Assembly (NCBI RefSeq): GCF_000224145.3
Contig: NW_004190347.2
Location: 41,097 to 105,096 of the forward strand
Source: Ciona intestinalis
Taxonomy: Eukaryota > Chordata > Ascidiacea > Phlebobranchia > Cionidae
Direction of reading: 5' to 3'
Length of the DNA stretch: 64,000 bases
Made by a program: the position numbers and the translations under genes. Positions 52,901 to 63,874 of the stretch are shown here, piece by piece. The notes beneath the pieces were generated by a model, which saw nothing but the letters and a program-made list of their open reading frames with translations, had not been told where the DNA came from and ran no database searches. Numbering within the stretch: the stretch's first letter is position 1; every line of letters begins with the position of its first letter.

Positions 52901-55900
52901 GTTCGTAAATACGCGCGTTATTAGGAGACTAATGTTTCCCACAACGCTTTATTGCCACATTAAAGACTTATACTGAAATTGTTGATACTTGTGTGTGACA
53001 CGGTACCATGATAAAGTATTTTCCTTTATGTCGTTTTTACCGACCGCCCGTCGCCGTAGGTTCGAATGACGTCATAAACGATTCGGTTGATTCGGCCGAA
53101 TTGATTCGGCACAAATGGCCGAATATTCGGTTTCGGCCGAATCGTTTTTTTAGCGATTCGGTACATCACTAATTAAGCATGGGCTTTATTAATTGTCTGT
53201 GTGTTAAAAGGTTAAGGAACACTCAGTTTCAGTGTGTATAACAGGGGTGTACTTTAAAATATGCTTTTAATGTGCAATACACCCAAACATAAACAAACTG
53301 GAATAATAAATAATCATTCCAACTCATTATGTCTGGTAGCAGAAGTAACAGAACACTGTAACATTATTCTTAAATTAAAAGTTTTGGAAACGAAACATAT
53401 TTGCCAATTCACCATTGTCCCATTTATGCTTATACACAAGCACACATTGTGTATAACGAACAAATGCACTTTATTAAATGAGTCTGCCACTCCACTGATA
53501 TAATGCACTATCTTTATTATGCATTGTATAATAGTGTATAAGGGTATACCTTTATCAATAATTAAAATGTTTTAATTAAACAATGATATATCTTGGAATA
53601 TTCTAATTTCTTGCATAGCATAAACATCATTAGGTAAATTGATGAGTTTCATTTGGTTTATTAATTAATTATATATGCAATAATACTGCAGGTTTTAATT
53701 AAAAATATCCATCAACACATAATACATGGGCATAATGTTACCGTGACATCATCTATGTTTTAGCACCCCAGTTTTAAATGTAATACAGCTTTTACCTTGC
53801 TGTTAGGTGTCTATACAAACAAGCAGAGCCAAAGTATATTGCATTCACCACATTAATCAATGAGGTTCCCTATGTTTGACAACTATAAGTGTAACTGTGT
53901 TTTTGCCCCAGACTTACTAAAAATTAAAAATGTGACGTCTATGTATGTAATAATGCCCTTTGTTTCTTGTCTGTTCCATCAAACCTGTTAAACAATCAAT
54001 CCAATGTAACCATTGTGATGTCATAGATTGATTATCATCTAATTATTCTGTAATTATCTCTTTGAAACGTGAATCGTTACATTGTTACTTAACTATCCAC
54101 TATAAGTAGAATTGTGACATCAATTATTAAGCTTTTATTGATCAATGATTTCATATACTTTGAGCACAAATGTCTGGAAAGGATTATTTCGCTTTAAACA
54201 TGTTTGTAATTATTTATGTAAATTTCATTTTGGGCAACTTTTCTCTGACTTTTTAAGTTGTTATTACAATTCCTTTAACCTTACCTTGTATTTTGTGGTT
54301 GTTGAATTTGTATAACAAAAAAACATAACAAAATTTAGGTTTATTTTATTACGAGCTTAGAATTTTATGAATAATACATTATTTAAATATAGATATTATA
54401 TATAAATATATATAACCTATATAATTTAATTTGTTTCTACTTCATCATCAAGAAAATTCATAAAGTAGGCCTTAGCATGGAAAGAGGTTTGCCACATAGG
54501 TGTTATGAGTTCATATTTGTGAGAAGGTCAACTTAGACCACAGATAATACGTCACTAGACAACTGTCTCGAAATACTGCTTTTGTTAAGATAAAATCCCG
54601 AGATAAATTTTGTTTTTTTGTTGATCAAGATATAAATTTTGACAATGCGTGGGACTTGCCGTAGAAGTGCTTTTGTTAAGATTAAAATATAATTTTTTTT
54701 GTTTTCTTAGGGTGGGAAAACCAAATGTTAGTTTAGGTGTGTTGGTGCGCAATTAATTATCATTTAAACAAATGGTTTCTCTATCACTACTAGTGGTTGG
54801 ACTTGATTTTTGTTGGTTACGTTTTCGCATCACCAGATAATTAAACAAATGGTTTGTGTCAATAATAATATCGCTCTTTTGAGTGTAAGCGCTAATTGGT
54901 TGCCCTATTTTCTGAGAGGATGTTTCCATTTAACTGGCAGTTTGAATACAATAAAAGTACTTAGTTGGTTCTACTTCTTATTTCATAAAGACCTCTGTTT
55001 CACTTTTGGAAAAGTTAACGTGATATTGCACACAATTCAGGATTTTATTTCATTTTCTGGCAATTGGGTAAGTGGTACCCTAAGTCATGAACCACTATTG
55101 TTATAAACTTCGAATTTGTTACTTGGATTTTCTTTTATATCCACCAAACTTAGCGGGGAGGCAGACTGGCTTATTCATTTTCGTGCACATTAATTCATAA
55201 ACTTTACAAACAATAAGTTAGATTTGTTTCAAAGGAATGCGTGTCTTAATACTCTGCCCTGTGTTTATAAAAGTTTGGCATTTTTATGTTTGTTTGTTTA
55301 CTGAATAATATTTCCTGGGTTGTCGCCTATGTAGTACTAGCCATTAATATCATCCATACACTTACAGCTTACACATAAGTCAGCCACCATACAGTTGAAC
55401 CTCGTGACCCCACAAGCCCTCTTAAGGTGGCTGTACACAGTATCCGGAATTCGTCCATTCTGTCTGTTTTGTCCGGATTTCGTTGCCGCATGCAAAACTC
55501 GGTAATGGGTTTGCATACGACTTCGCATGCCGGATACTGTGTACAGCCACCTTTACCCAACCCCATGCTTAGCCATGGTCTCATAAGATAGTGTTTCAAT
55601 ACTTGAACATGAGACTCTACTTTCTATTGTGTTTATTCTATGGAGTGTTGGATGATATTTGTGAGAGTTAACATGGATGGTTGAGTGAGAATTAAAACTG
55701 ACAGTCACCTAATATGGATTTAACAAGCTTTTTACAATGGCTCCAAAAAACTTTAAACAAGTACAAAAATATTTTAGTTTAATTTTATTTTCTAAATTGA
55801 ATACACAATTATTTTTCAAAATTAAATTAAACACGTAATTTTTTTTAAGTTAAATACACAGACATGCCAAGAGTTGTTTAATAATAAGCAAGTGGTTCCA

Positions 55901-58900
55901 TTAGTATAAAGTCTAAGAACATTTACTTTACAAAGCAATAAAGCATGGATGTAAATGTCACATGGAAACCAAACGTCAAATCGTGATATGTTAGATGCTA
56001 TATAGTTATTTATTTGTTTCCCACAATAGCCATTGTTCCCTCATATGGAGATAGATCAGTCATAATAGTTACAGTTATAACATAGATCAGGGCCAGATTC
56101 ATAGAATTCATCATAGTTACAATTATTAAAGTAATATTCTCATATTCTTGCTGCATTTTGCTATTACTATTGTGATGTCATTAACAGATTTGTGACATAA
56201 ATAATCATTTTCAATTGCTAGTTACACAAAATTGAGCGGCGCTTCACTACGGTTTATTTTCAAACTTATTTGCTCAGCTTACCGTGTTCATTCAAGTGTC
56301 GCTTATTCAAAGAAAAGTTTGTTGATTGCATAACAATAGAACGAACGTATTCCGCTTCATGTGATTGAACAATGGCCACTATGATACTATAGTAGTATGA
56401 TGAGTAATACCACTTTCTTTACCATATTACTAGTCAGTGTTAATATTACCTTTTGACACCACAACGTTCATTATGACATCATAATTATGTATGTTAAGCA
56501 TACAAAGTTATATAAGCTGTTGTATTGGTGGCTGAATCAAGATATTGTAAAAGCACCAATAGAGGATGTAATAGCTCATGCGTTATCGCTCTATTCTTGC
56601 AAGTTCTTCAAACAACTGGATTTTGCAGCCATGTGTATTTATTTAAGGAATCTAGGGCCTCTGGTTTATTAATTAATTAATGAAACTTGTGACCTACGAT
56701 AGGACCTCACCCATGTAGAATAGATCACGATATAATTTGGGGTAATGGGTCAACTCTGTCTTAAAATAAGTCGTATGTTCTCTGGCATGCTTTGCTGTAG
56801 AATCTTAACCATATAAAGTAGAATGTGCATAATATACAATGTTGGGGTAATTGACCAACTCTGCCCTAAATCCTAGGGCTAGGTCCCATGGTATACCTTA
56901 CTGTAGAACTAGAACCTCACCCATATAGAATAAAATGCGCATATACAATTTTGGGGTAATGGGACAACTCTGGCTAGATCCCCTTACATGTCCTGCCATA
57001 GAACCTCAGCCATATAGAATAGAAACTTTAAATTTACAACTTGATTTACAACTTAAGTATTGACAAATAAAACCTTTGATCATTGGCAGAGTGGTTTGTG
57101 GACACTTGGTAATATTTGCACCAACATAATAATGTTGTTACCACATCATAATCATTGTGATGTCACTATGTTGTTAGGTTGATATGATGCTTTCATTTGA
57201 GTTTGAAAAACTAAATAAATTTCACTGTGTATTTTATTGTTTAAATTTGAATTATTAAAGCTAAATAAATTTCACTATTTTTTTATTTGGTGTAAATTTT
57301 AGTTACAAGTAAATAAATTTAACCATGTTTTTCATTTGGTCTAAATTTGAATTAAAAGTTAAATAAATTTTCTGTTGTGTGTTTCACACAAAAAGCATTT
57401 CCCTGTTTCCTGTTCCCACCATTATGGCTGAGTAAATGTTACCTCATAGTGCTTTATTATTACCCACACCTCGTAGACAATGGCTCTTGTTTGCTAACTC
57501 TTTAAATAGGAAGTGACATAACATTTAACAATCAGTATTATTGCCAACTAAGCTGGATGTGCTTTGGCGCCAAACTTGGGGTGGCAAGGTGGGCAAGCCT
57601 ACCCTGGAATTCCCTGAACTAAATAATTAATTAGTAAATATTAAAGTTAGATCTATTACATGGAAAAGGGCGTCAAACCATCTCTGCCTCCCTACGTTTT
57701 TAAATGTTTGGTGCCGATGGTTGGATCTACTTATTGATCTAGTGGAGTTTCCATTTTAATACCAACAATACACTTAAGTGCATGCAATTTGTTAAAATGT
57801 TTTATTGTGTGTTGATATTGGCTATATAGTAATAAAAAGGTGAATTCAAAGAAAAAGAATTGCCAATATATATTTAAACATGTTCATGGAGGTTATGAAT
57901 TTATGTTTGAAAAATTCGACAAATATATTTTTAACTAGCTAATTTATTATTCATAAATAATATATATATATAAATTTACATCTAAAATTTGCTGTTTTAA
58001 AAGTAATGAAAAACCAGTGATTTAGAAGTATAACAACATTAGTAGATTCAATGGGATAGTTGCCATTGTTTAGAATTAAATCGTAACTAGAAAATATATT
58101 TTCCATATTTGCAGTTTTACAAAAAGTAAAAGTAATAATGTAAAACTACCAATTTAGAATTTAGTAATGAAGACATATTAGTTATTACACCTGTGGCGAA
58201 TACAAAAGGTTTAAAGTTATAGCCTAAGGTATATGGTATGAATCAGAGGCCCACTTATCCTTAAATAAAGTGATCATGTTGTGATTCATGGTGGATTATC
58301 ATGGCTGTGTACTTTATTATCCTGGCCCGAGGATTTAGGTTACTACTTTTGGTTTTTGAGTGGTTGTTACTTGTTACTTCCGTGCTCATAGTATTACAGT
58401 GTGTGGATAAGCAGACATGACTTTTGGTTGGTTTGGTCATTTATATCCTCGTGGGTGGGAACTTGAGTGACTTATCTATGGATGCCACTCCCATGCCCAC
58501 AGTCAAGTTGCTGAAGCTATTGCAGTGTGTGGATAAGCAGACATGACTTTTGGTTGGTTTGGTCATTTATATCCTTGTGGGTGGGAACTTGAAGTGCCTT
58601 ATCCATTGTTGCCACTTCCATGCCCACAGTCAAGTTGCTGAAGCTATTGCAGTGTGTGGATAAGCAGACATGACTTTTGGTTGGTTTGGTCATTTATATC
58701 CTCGTGGGTGGGAGCTTGAGTGACTTATCCATGGTTGCCACTCCCATGCCCACAGTGCTGAAGGTATTGCAAAAACATAACCCCATAAATCCATAATAGT
58801 CATACAGTCATACTAAACCTACAAACCCATACCTACATAATTCATGTCATACAACAACTCTTACAATTTTCATTATGTTTCAGAGCTTGGGTTAAACACA

Positions 58901-61900
58901 GAATGTGTAGTGGACATGCAAGGAGACCAAACCATCCTTTCCACAACAGCAAAGGGGTGGGTCTGACTTTATACTGCTTAAGTGTTTTGACATTTATATA
59001 TTGTTGTCTATAGTGTACACTGTACTACATTTAGAGTGCAACCTTTGTTACACTGACTGTTATTTTAACTCTATGATCAGTGGCACACCAAGAGAGGTCA
59101 ATCCACTATTTTACATTTGTAACTTGCAAAACACGACTGCAGACTTCTCCCCTGTCACAAGATGTCATGTGACACAACCACTAACCCCCCCCCCTCTTTT
59201 CGTCCTGTCTGGTTGCGCGACTGCCTATGAGTAATTATTATTATAATTTATAGATTAAATATACAGAAGAGTATCAAACTTTTACCCATGCAGNNNNNNN
59301 NNNNNNNNNNNNNNNNNNNNNNNNNNNNNNNNNNNNNNNNNNNAAAGGTTAAAGTTATAGCCTAAGGTATATGGTATGAATCAGAGGCCCACTTATCTTT
59401 AAATAAAGTGATCATGTTGTGAATCATGGTGGATTATCATGGCTGTGTACTTCATTATCCTGGCCCGAGGATTTAGGTTACTACTTTTGGTTTTTGAGTG
59501 GTTGTTACTTCCGTGCTCATAGTATTGCAGTGTGTGGATAATCAGACATGACTTTTGGTTGGTTTGGTCATTTATATCCTTGTGGGTGGGAACTTGAAGT
59601 GCCTTATCCATTGTTGCCACTTCCATGCCCACAGTCAAGTTGCTGAAGCTATTACAGTGTGTGGATAAGCAGACATGACTTTTGGTTGGTTTGAATATTT
59701 ATATTCTCGTGGGCGGGAACTTGAATGACTTACCAATGGTTGCCACTCCCATACCCACAGTGCTGAAGGTATTACAAAAACATAACCCCATAAATCCATA
59801 ATAGTCATACAGTCATACTAAACCTACAAACCCATACCTACAGAATTCATGTCATACAAAAACTCTTACAATTTTCATTATGTTTCAGAGCTTGGGTTAA
59901 ACACAGAATGTGTAGTGGACATGCAAGGAGACCAAACCATCCTTTCCACAACAGCAAAGGGGTGGGTTTATACTGCTTAAGTGTTTTGACATTTATATAT
60001 TTTTGTCAATGGTGTACACTGTACTACATTTAGAGTGCAACCTTTGTTACACTGACTGTTATTTTAACTCTATGATCAGTGGCACACTAAGAGAGGTCAA
60101 TCCACTATTTTGCAATTGTAACTTGCAAAACATGACTGCAGACTTCTCCCCTGTCACAAGATGTCATGTGACACAACCACTAATTCACCCCCCCCCTTTT
60201 TGTCCCGTCTGGTTGTGGACTGCCTATGAGTAATTATCATCATAATTTAAGTAACCAGATTAGAGATACTTTTAAACAACAAAAGTTAAATATTGGCTTA
60301 TGTTTATCCATGCCTTTTTGGACCCACAATTTTAGGCCCCCACACTATTTATAAGCCCACACTTTTTGCCATTATAGTTTTTATGTAGCATAGGATACTT
60401 AAAACATTTATATTGAAACAGTACTAAAACATACTGCGCAAAATTGTGTTTAACTACTTAAATTTAGTGTGTGTGACTTTGTTTTTTACTTAATTTATAT
60501 TGTCTGTATGCTGTTATTTACATTACATATTATGCTATTTCTATGTTTTACCCTCGAACTTTATTTTTTCTTTCATGTCATCCATTCTTCACAGACAACA
60601 ACCAAAGGTGAGTTTAATTTGCAATCACAAGCCATTGGGGAGTAGGTAGTGCATTGTACTAGCTCCCATGGGATTTAAAGTTTATTTCAATCACACTGGA
60701 CATTCTACTTAGGCAGTAGATGACAGTTATTTGTTGTTGTTTTTATTTTGGCATTAAATTGAATTAATCAATTTTCGAGTGCATAAAAATCCATGGAAAT
60801 GGGGTAATAGGATAATGGCCTAACTTGGGCCTTAATGCTTAACCATGTGATATGCTCCACTGTAGGCTCTTATCTATATAAAATATGACCCACTGTAGGC
60901 CCTTGTGGGGTAAAATGGATATCGTTAGCACATAACATCCCAATATTTCCTTTTTTTTTTTAAACAACTAACAACGGTCCTTTAAGAGTCGTGAAGATAC
61001 GGTTATATAATTCTGTGATAATAAATAATATTTTACTACCGAATGAGACGATAAAATTGAAATGAAACATTCAACATCTTACCCCAAACTAGTATATAAA
61101 ATTTACCTTAATTGCTGCTAATGCTGCAGTTTAATGCACAGGAAACCAGCCAAAGGCAAAACTCCCACATTTAATATTCAAGCTAGACCTCCAACAATTC
61201 AAGTCCATAAGACGCATGAATAATTAATACAGTTCGCAGAATGATTTATTTTTACTGCCTTTAATATCAATATTGTATTTCTTAATGCGAAGGTAATATG
61301 TACATAGACACACATGATACCATTTATTAGCCAGTGCTATACTTAGATTTAAAAATGAAAAACGATTAGATACCCAATTTTAGAACTATATTTTACCAAA
61401 TTATATATAGTTGGGTGGGGGAAGATGGAACCCCTTTTTTCATTCTTTTTTATTGTCCCATTTTAACAAAGAACATTCAAAGAATTATAAAATCGTATCT
61501 TTGCGACTTCCATGGACCTTTGCTAATTGTTGAAAACAAGACCAGGATATCAGGATTTTATGTGTTAATGCTGTCCCATCTTCTACCACCCTACTATATA
61601 TAAGTTGTCTAGTTGTTGGCGTAATGCATAAAATCTAACATAAATTCTAGGCCCTCTTGGTAAGGACCTCACCCATATACATTAGGCTAACTAATAATGT
61701 ATCCAGCATTTTCGTGCATATGCATTCATGCTAAAATATATTCATAACCTAAACCAATGGTATAAAATGGTATGACATTAAAAGCCAAAATTGAAAAAAA
61801 TGACAAATTCTTAAAAAGCGTTCCTGTGTTTCAGACATTCACATTCGACCATTGCTTTTGGTCAATGGATCCAGATGAAGTTGATAAGTTTGCCAACCAG

Positions 61901-63815
61901 AGCCTTGTGTTTGAGAGCCTTGGTGTAGAGTTACTTGACAATGCATTTGCCGGTTACAACGCTTGTATATTCGCCTATGGCCAAACGGGTAAGCTGCTTT
62001 ATCTTGCGTTAAAGTCACTTTGATACCCATGCGTTAAAGTCACTTTGATTTCCTTTGATGGCCAAATTTATTATAAAAAGTGACATTTGACAAGTGTTAA
62101 ACATCAGACAACAGCAGTTCATACAGTTTTGTTACTTATTAAAATTTTCATAAGCATAGCACACTAAGTGAAAATTTGATAACACACCAAGGCTTTTTAA
62201 GACTCACAATTTAGAAAGCATTTATCTTATATATAACTACACTTTATAGGCTACAATGATGTTGTAATGAGGCCTGCCACTTAATAACCAACAATATATT
62301 CAGGATCTGGTAAGTCTTACACCATGATGGGCAGCCATGATAAACCGGGGTTAATACCTCGTCTGTGCGATGCTCTATTTCTACGTATACAAGATCAGAC
62401 ACAAGAGAGTCAGTCGTTCAAAGTGGAAGTATCGTACATGGAGATATATAATGAGAAAGTGAGGGATTTATTGGACCCTAATGGGTGAGTACTGGGGGCG
62501 TTTAAGTTCCCAAAGTAAAGTTGCTGATAAATATGTTAGACTGTAGCGTTTATTTATGTGTGTGTGCGAAACGCCCCTTTTTATTTGCCCTATTCTTCCG
62601 TTCTCTTTTAAGTTTCTCGTGCGTTCAAAACTGATTCATTACAATATATACAACGAGGCAACGAGCAATAAGCATCGTCGCTACAAGACATCAATAAAAG
62701 AGTAAACTACTGGGCCAAAAAACCTTTGCCTGTATATACAATTCTATTACGTGTTTTACTTTAGGACCTGAAACATATAGTATAGAACTTGGTTTGGCTT
62801 GTATTTTGTAGTAATGGGCCAACTCTGGTCTAAATCTATGGCCTGCCTTATTGTAGAACCTCACCCAGGTATAGTTGAAACAGTTCAACAGAATATCCCA
62901 TTACAAACACAATATTAGGTTTTAACAACAAACTAAGCCCACCCCTTCCCACAGTGGTAAACAGCAGCATTTGAAAGTTCGCGAGCACAAATTACTCGGA
63001 CCTTACGTGGACGGTTTACAACAGCTAGTAGCGAGCACGGCACAAGATGTACAGGAATTGATGTCCGAGGGAAGCAAATCTCGCACCGTCGCCGCTACGA
63101 AGATGAATGCTGAGTCGTCACGATCACACGCGGTGTTCACGCTTATTGTAACCCATACCATGGTGGATATACAATCTGGGGTAAGTGTTTCGATTTTTAT
63201 ATCTTTGCCCAATGGTCAATAAATAGGTTGTCTAGTTGTGAGCCATACAGAAAAAACATCCCCAAAAAAATATAGGCTTTTTACATGCAATCAGAGGTTA
63301 GTGTTTTGATCCCTATTGTCCATGTTTTATGCTACTATTGGGATGTCTGTGTCCTTAGGCAAGTTACTAACGCCACAAAGTTACATACGTGGTAACTTGT
63401 AAGCAGGAATGAGGTGTATGAAACAGAACACTCCATGCAAGGATAAATTAGTTACATGAGTGGTAACTCGAGGTGTATGAAACAGATTAGAGGTGTATGA
63501 AACAGATTACGTGCGCTATAACGACTGTTGCTGCCCTGCCAAGAATGGATAAATTAGTTACATTTAATCATTATTTTAAATGAATTCAATTTAAAATAGT
63601 AACTTGATAAAACAAAGTAATAAACCGAAAACTGCATACGCTATAAATTTACTTGTTTCATATATATATATATACTTTTTAACGTCTTATATTCCTCACT
63701 AGGTGTCAGGAGAGAGAGTGAGTAAACTTAGTTTGGTCGATTTAGCGGGGAGTGAAAGATCTTCCAAGACGGGAGCTTCTGGTGCAAGGTTGAAAGAAGG
63801 GAGCAATATTAACAA
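49963..63815 (+). CDS. KIF13: KIF13-type kinesin-3 motor, 5' part (continues beyond window)
   Basis: Exons: 49963-50038 ([20 protein letters not shown]... to KR), second exon present twice (58884-58956 or 59889-59961, [19 protein letters not shown]), microexon 60595-60607, 61835-61988, 62304-62484, 62955-63180, 63703-63815, then out of the window. Phases agree if only one copy of exon 2 is used. [12 protein letters not shown] and [20 protein letters not shown] give the nucleotide-binding P-loop (about 103-110). [18 protein letters not shown] follows, then switch I ([11 protein letters not shown]) and switch II ([13 protein letters not shown]). The ELxxxCVV...Q(T)IL, CFWSMD and [19 protein letters not shown] motifs point to KIF13A/B. 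These are plus-end microtubule motors for vesicles such as endosomes and Dlg-linked cargo. The first ATG in frame (49963) is used; a second ATG is three codons on. The FHA and tail regions lie outside. Confidence 0.93.
50061..50252. mobile_element. Family A foldback MITE (full-length type)
   Basis: TATAGTAGGGTGGGGAAAAT to CTTCCCCCACCCTACTATA, 192 bp, only 22 bp after the first KIF13 donor. Interior as in the other copies. Confidence 0.85.
50253..51764. other. KIF13 intron 1, left part
   Basis: AT-rich non-coding DNA. An imperfect tandem duplication of about 170 bp period is visible at 51175-51445 (TGTATTGAAACTTACATAAA / TGTATTCAAACTTACATAAA, each followed by ATATGGTAGGTTTACA). No coding exon recognised. 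Confidence 0.5.
52070..52312. repeat. 58-bp tandem repeat (4 copies) inside the hAT-like element
   Basis: CGTCTGCTCCCGATCGTCGA and AGAAACACTCGCTTTTTCTC repeat at 58-bp spacing (homologous points 52079, 52137, 52195 and 52253). Near-identical copies; the open minus frame across them is not a gene. Confidence 0.9.
52401..52628. other. Assembly gap (228 N)
   Basis: Unresolved sequence inside the hAT-like element; a further single N is at 52325. The non-round size suggests an estimated gap. Confidence 0.95.
53172..55424. other. KIF13 intron 1, middle part
   Basis: AT-rich. It contains a family E-like fragment at about 55145-55286 (GCGGGGAGGCAGACTGGC ... TAAAAGTTTGGCATTTT) and GTTCCCTATGTTTGACAACT near 53866, an inverted match to text near 35050. 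Open frames (53261-53503, 54810-55106) have no recognisable product. Confidence 0.5.
55425..55552. mobile_element. Family G MITE, PIF/Harbinger-like (copy 3)
   Basis: 128 bp, ends AGGTGGCTGTACACAGTATC / complement, TTA on both sides. The interior is in the opposite orientation to copies 1 and 2 (GGGTTTGCATACGACTTCGC). Confidence 0.85.
55553..56689. other. KIF13 intron 1, AT-rich stretch
   Basis: No named repeat or exon recognised. A TTTTT-rich/AAATTAAA section lies at 55770-55860. Confidence 0.45.
56690..57025. repeat. Family B array, diverged (about 3.5 units)
   Basis: TAGGACCTCACCCATGTAGA, GGGGTAATGGGTCAACTCTG and GGTCCCATGGTATACCTTAC recur at about 100-bp spacing. More diverged than the other arrays, with small insertions such as a doubled AGGGCT. 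Confidence 0.75.
57200..57385. repeat. Degenerate short tandem repeat (about 55 bp, 3-4 units)
   Basis: Units of CTAAATAAATTTCACTGTGT ... TTTAAATTTGAATTA recur four times with divergence. Confidence 0.6.
57563..57716. mobile_element. Family E element, inverted, both ends visible
   Basis: TTTGGCGCCAAACTTGGGGT at one end and ATCTCTGCCTCCCTACG ... AAATGTTTGGTGCC at the other. About 154 bp, with shared interior TTAAAGTTAGATCTATTACA. This copy shows the short inverted ends best. Confidence 0.7.
58205..59250. repeat. Left copy of a ~1-kb duplication containing KIF13 exon 2
   Basis: Begins TTTAAAGTTATAGCCTAAGG and ends after CTGCCTATGAGTAATTATTA. It contains three family F units (58390-58770, 126-127 bp period), KIF13 exon 2 (58884-58956) and a hAT-like fragment (59079-59226). 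It is nearly identical to 59344-60252. Confidence 0.9.
59294..59343. other. Assembly gap (50 N) between the duplicate copies
   Basis: A fifty-N placeholder. The right-hand duplicate starts at the first base after the gap. Confidence 0.95.
59344..60252. repeat. Right copy of the ~1-kb duplication containing KIF13 exon 2
   Basis: Starts AAAGGTTAAAGTTATAGCCT and ends CTGCCTATGAGTAATTATCA. It has only two family F units and an identical exon 2 (59889-59961). Small substitutions and indels separate it from the left copy. Confidence 0.9.
60785..60862. repeat. Family B single unit (diverged)
   Basis: GGAAATGGGGTAATAGGATA ... GCTCCACTGTAGGCTCTTAT in KIF13, just after the microexon. Confidence 0.5.
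60903..61095. mobile_element. Family A MITE (strongly diverged)
   Basis: TTGTGGGGTAAAATGGATAT, TAGCACATAACATCCCAATA and ACATCTTACCCCAAACTAGT; the termini are worn. Confidence 0.6.
61405..61602. mobile_element. Family A foldback MITE
   Basis: TATATAGTTGGGTGGGGGAA to ATCTTCTACCACCCTACTAT, 198 bp, interior GAACATTCAAAGAATTATAA. A diverged family B unit follows at 61615-61690. Confidence 0.8.
62750..62875. repeat. Family B unit (diverged)
   Basis: GTAATGGGCCAACTCTGGTC ... TTGTAGAACCTCACCCAGGT, shortly before the KIF13 exon at 62955. Confidence 0.6.
63375..63565. repeat. Family C units, inverted (about 2)
   Basis: GGTAACTTGTAAGCAGGAAT, GAGGTGTATGAAACAGAACA and AAGGATAAATTAGTTACATG repeat. One unit has a small internal duplication of AGGTGTATGAAACAGATTA. 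Confidence 0.7.
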
Positions 63816-63874
63816 GTAAGATTGTTATTTCAATAATGACGTAATTTATAAGGTGCAGGGTATTGGCGTTATCT

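Larger units (their letters stand above)
51765..53171. mobile_element. hAT-like non-autonomous element with internal tandem repeats
   Basis: Ends TAGTGATGTACCGAAGTTTC and ATTCGGTACATCACTA are inverted copies; TAGTGATG-type termini are typical of hAT elements. Subterminal regions on both sides are packed with TTCGGCCGAAT palindromes. Inside lie four 58-bp repeats and an N gap. Flanking 8-mers (ATTTTAAG / ATTAAGCA) are not a clean duplication. No transposase motif is seen in the readable part. Confidence 0.7.

Noticed and set aside
54810-55106. 98-codon + strand frame in KIF13 intron 1
   Set aside because: Hydrophobic, AT-driven, no recognised domain, no splice structure around it.
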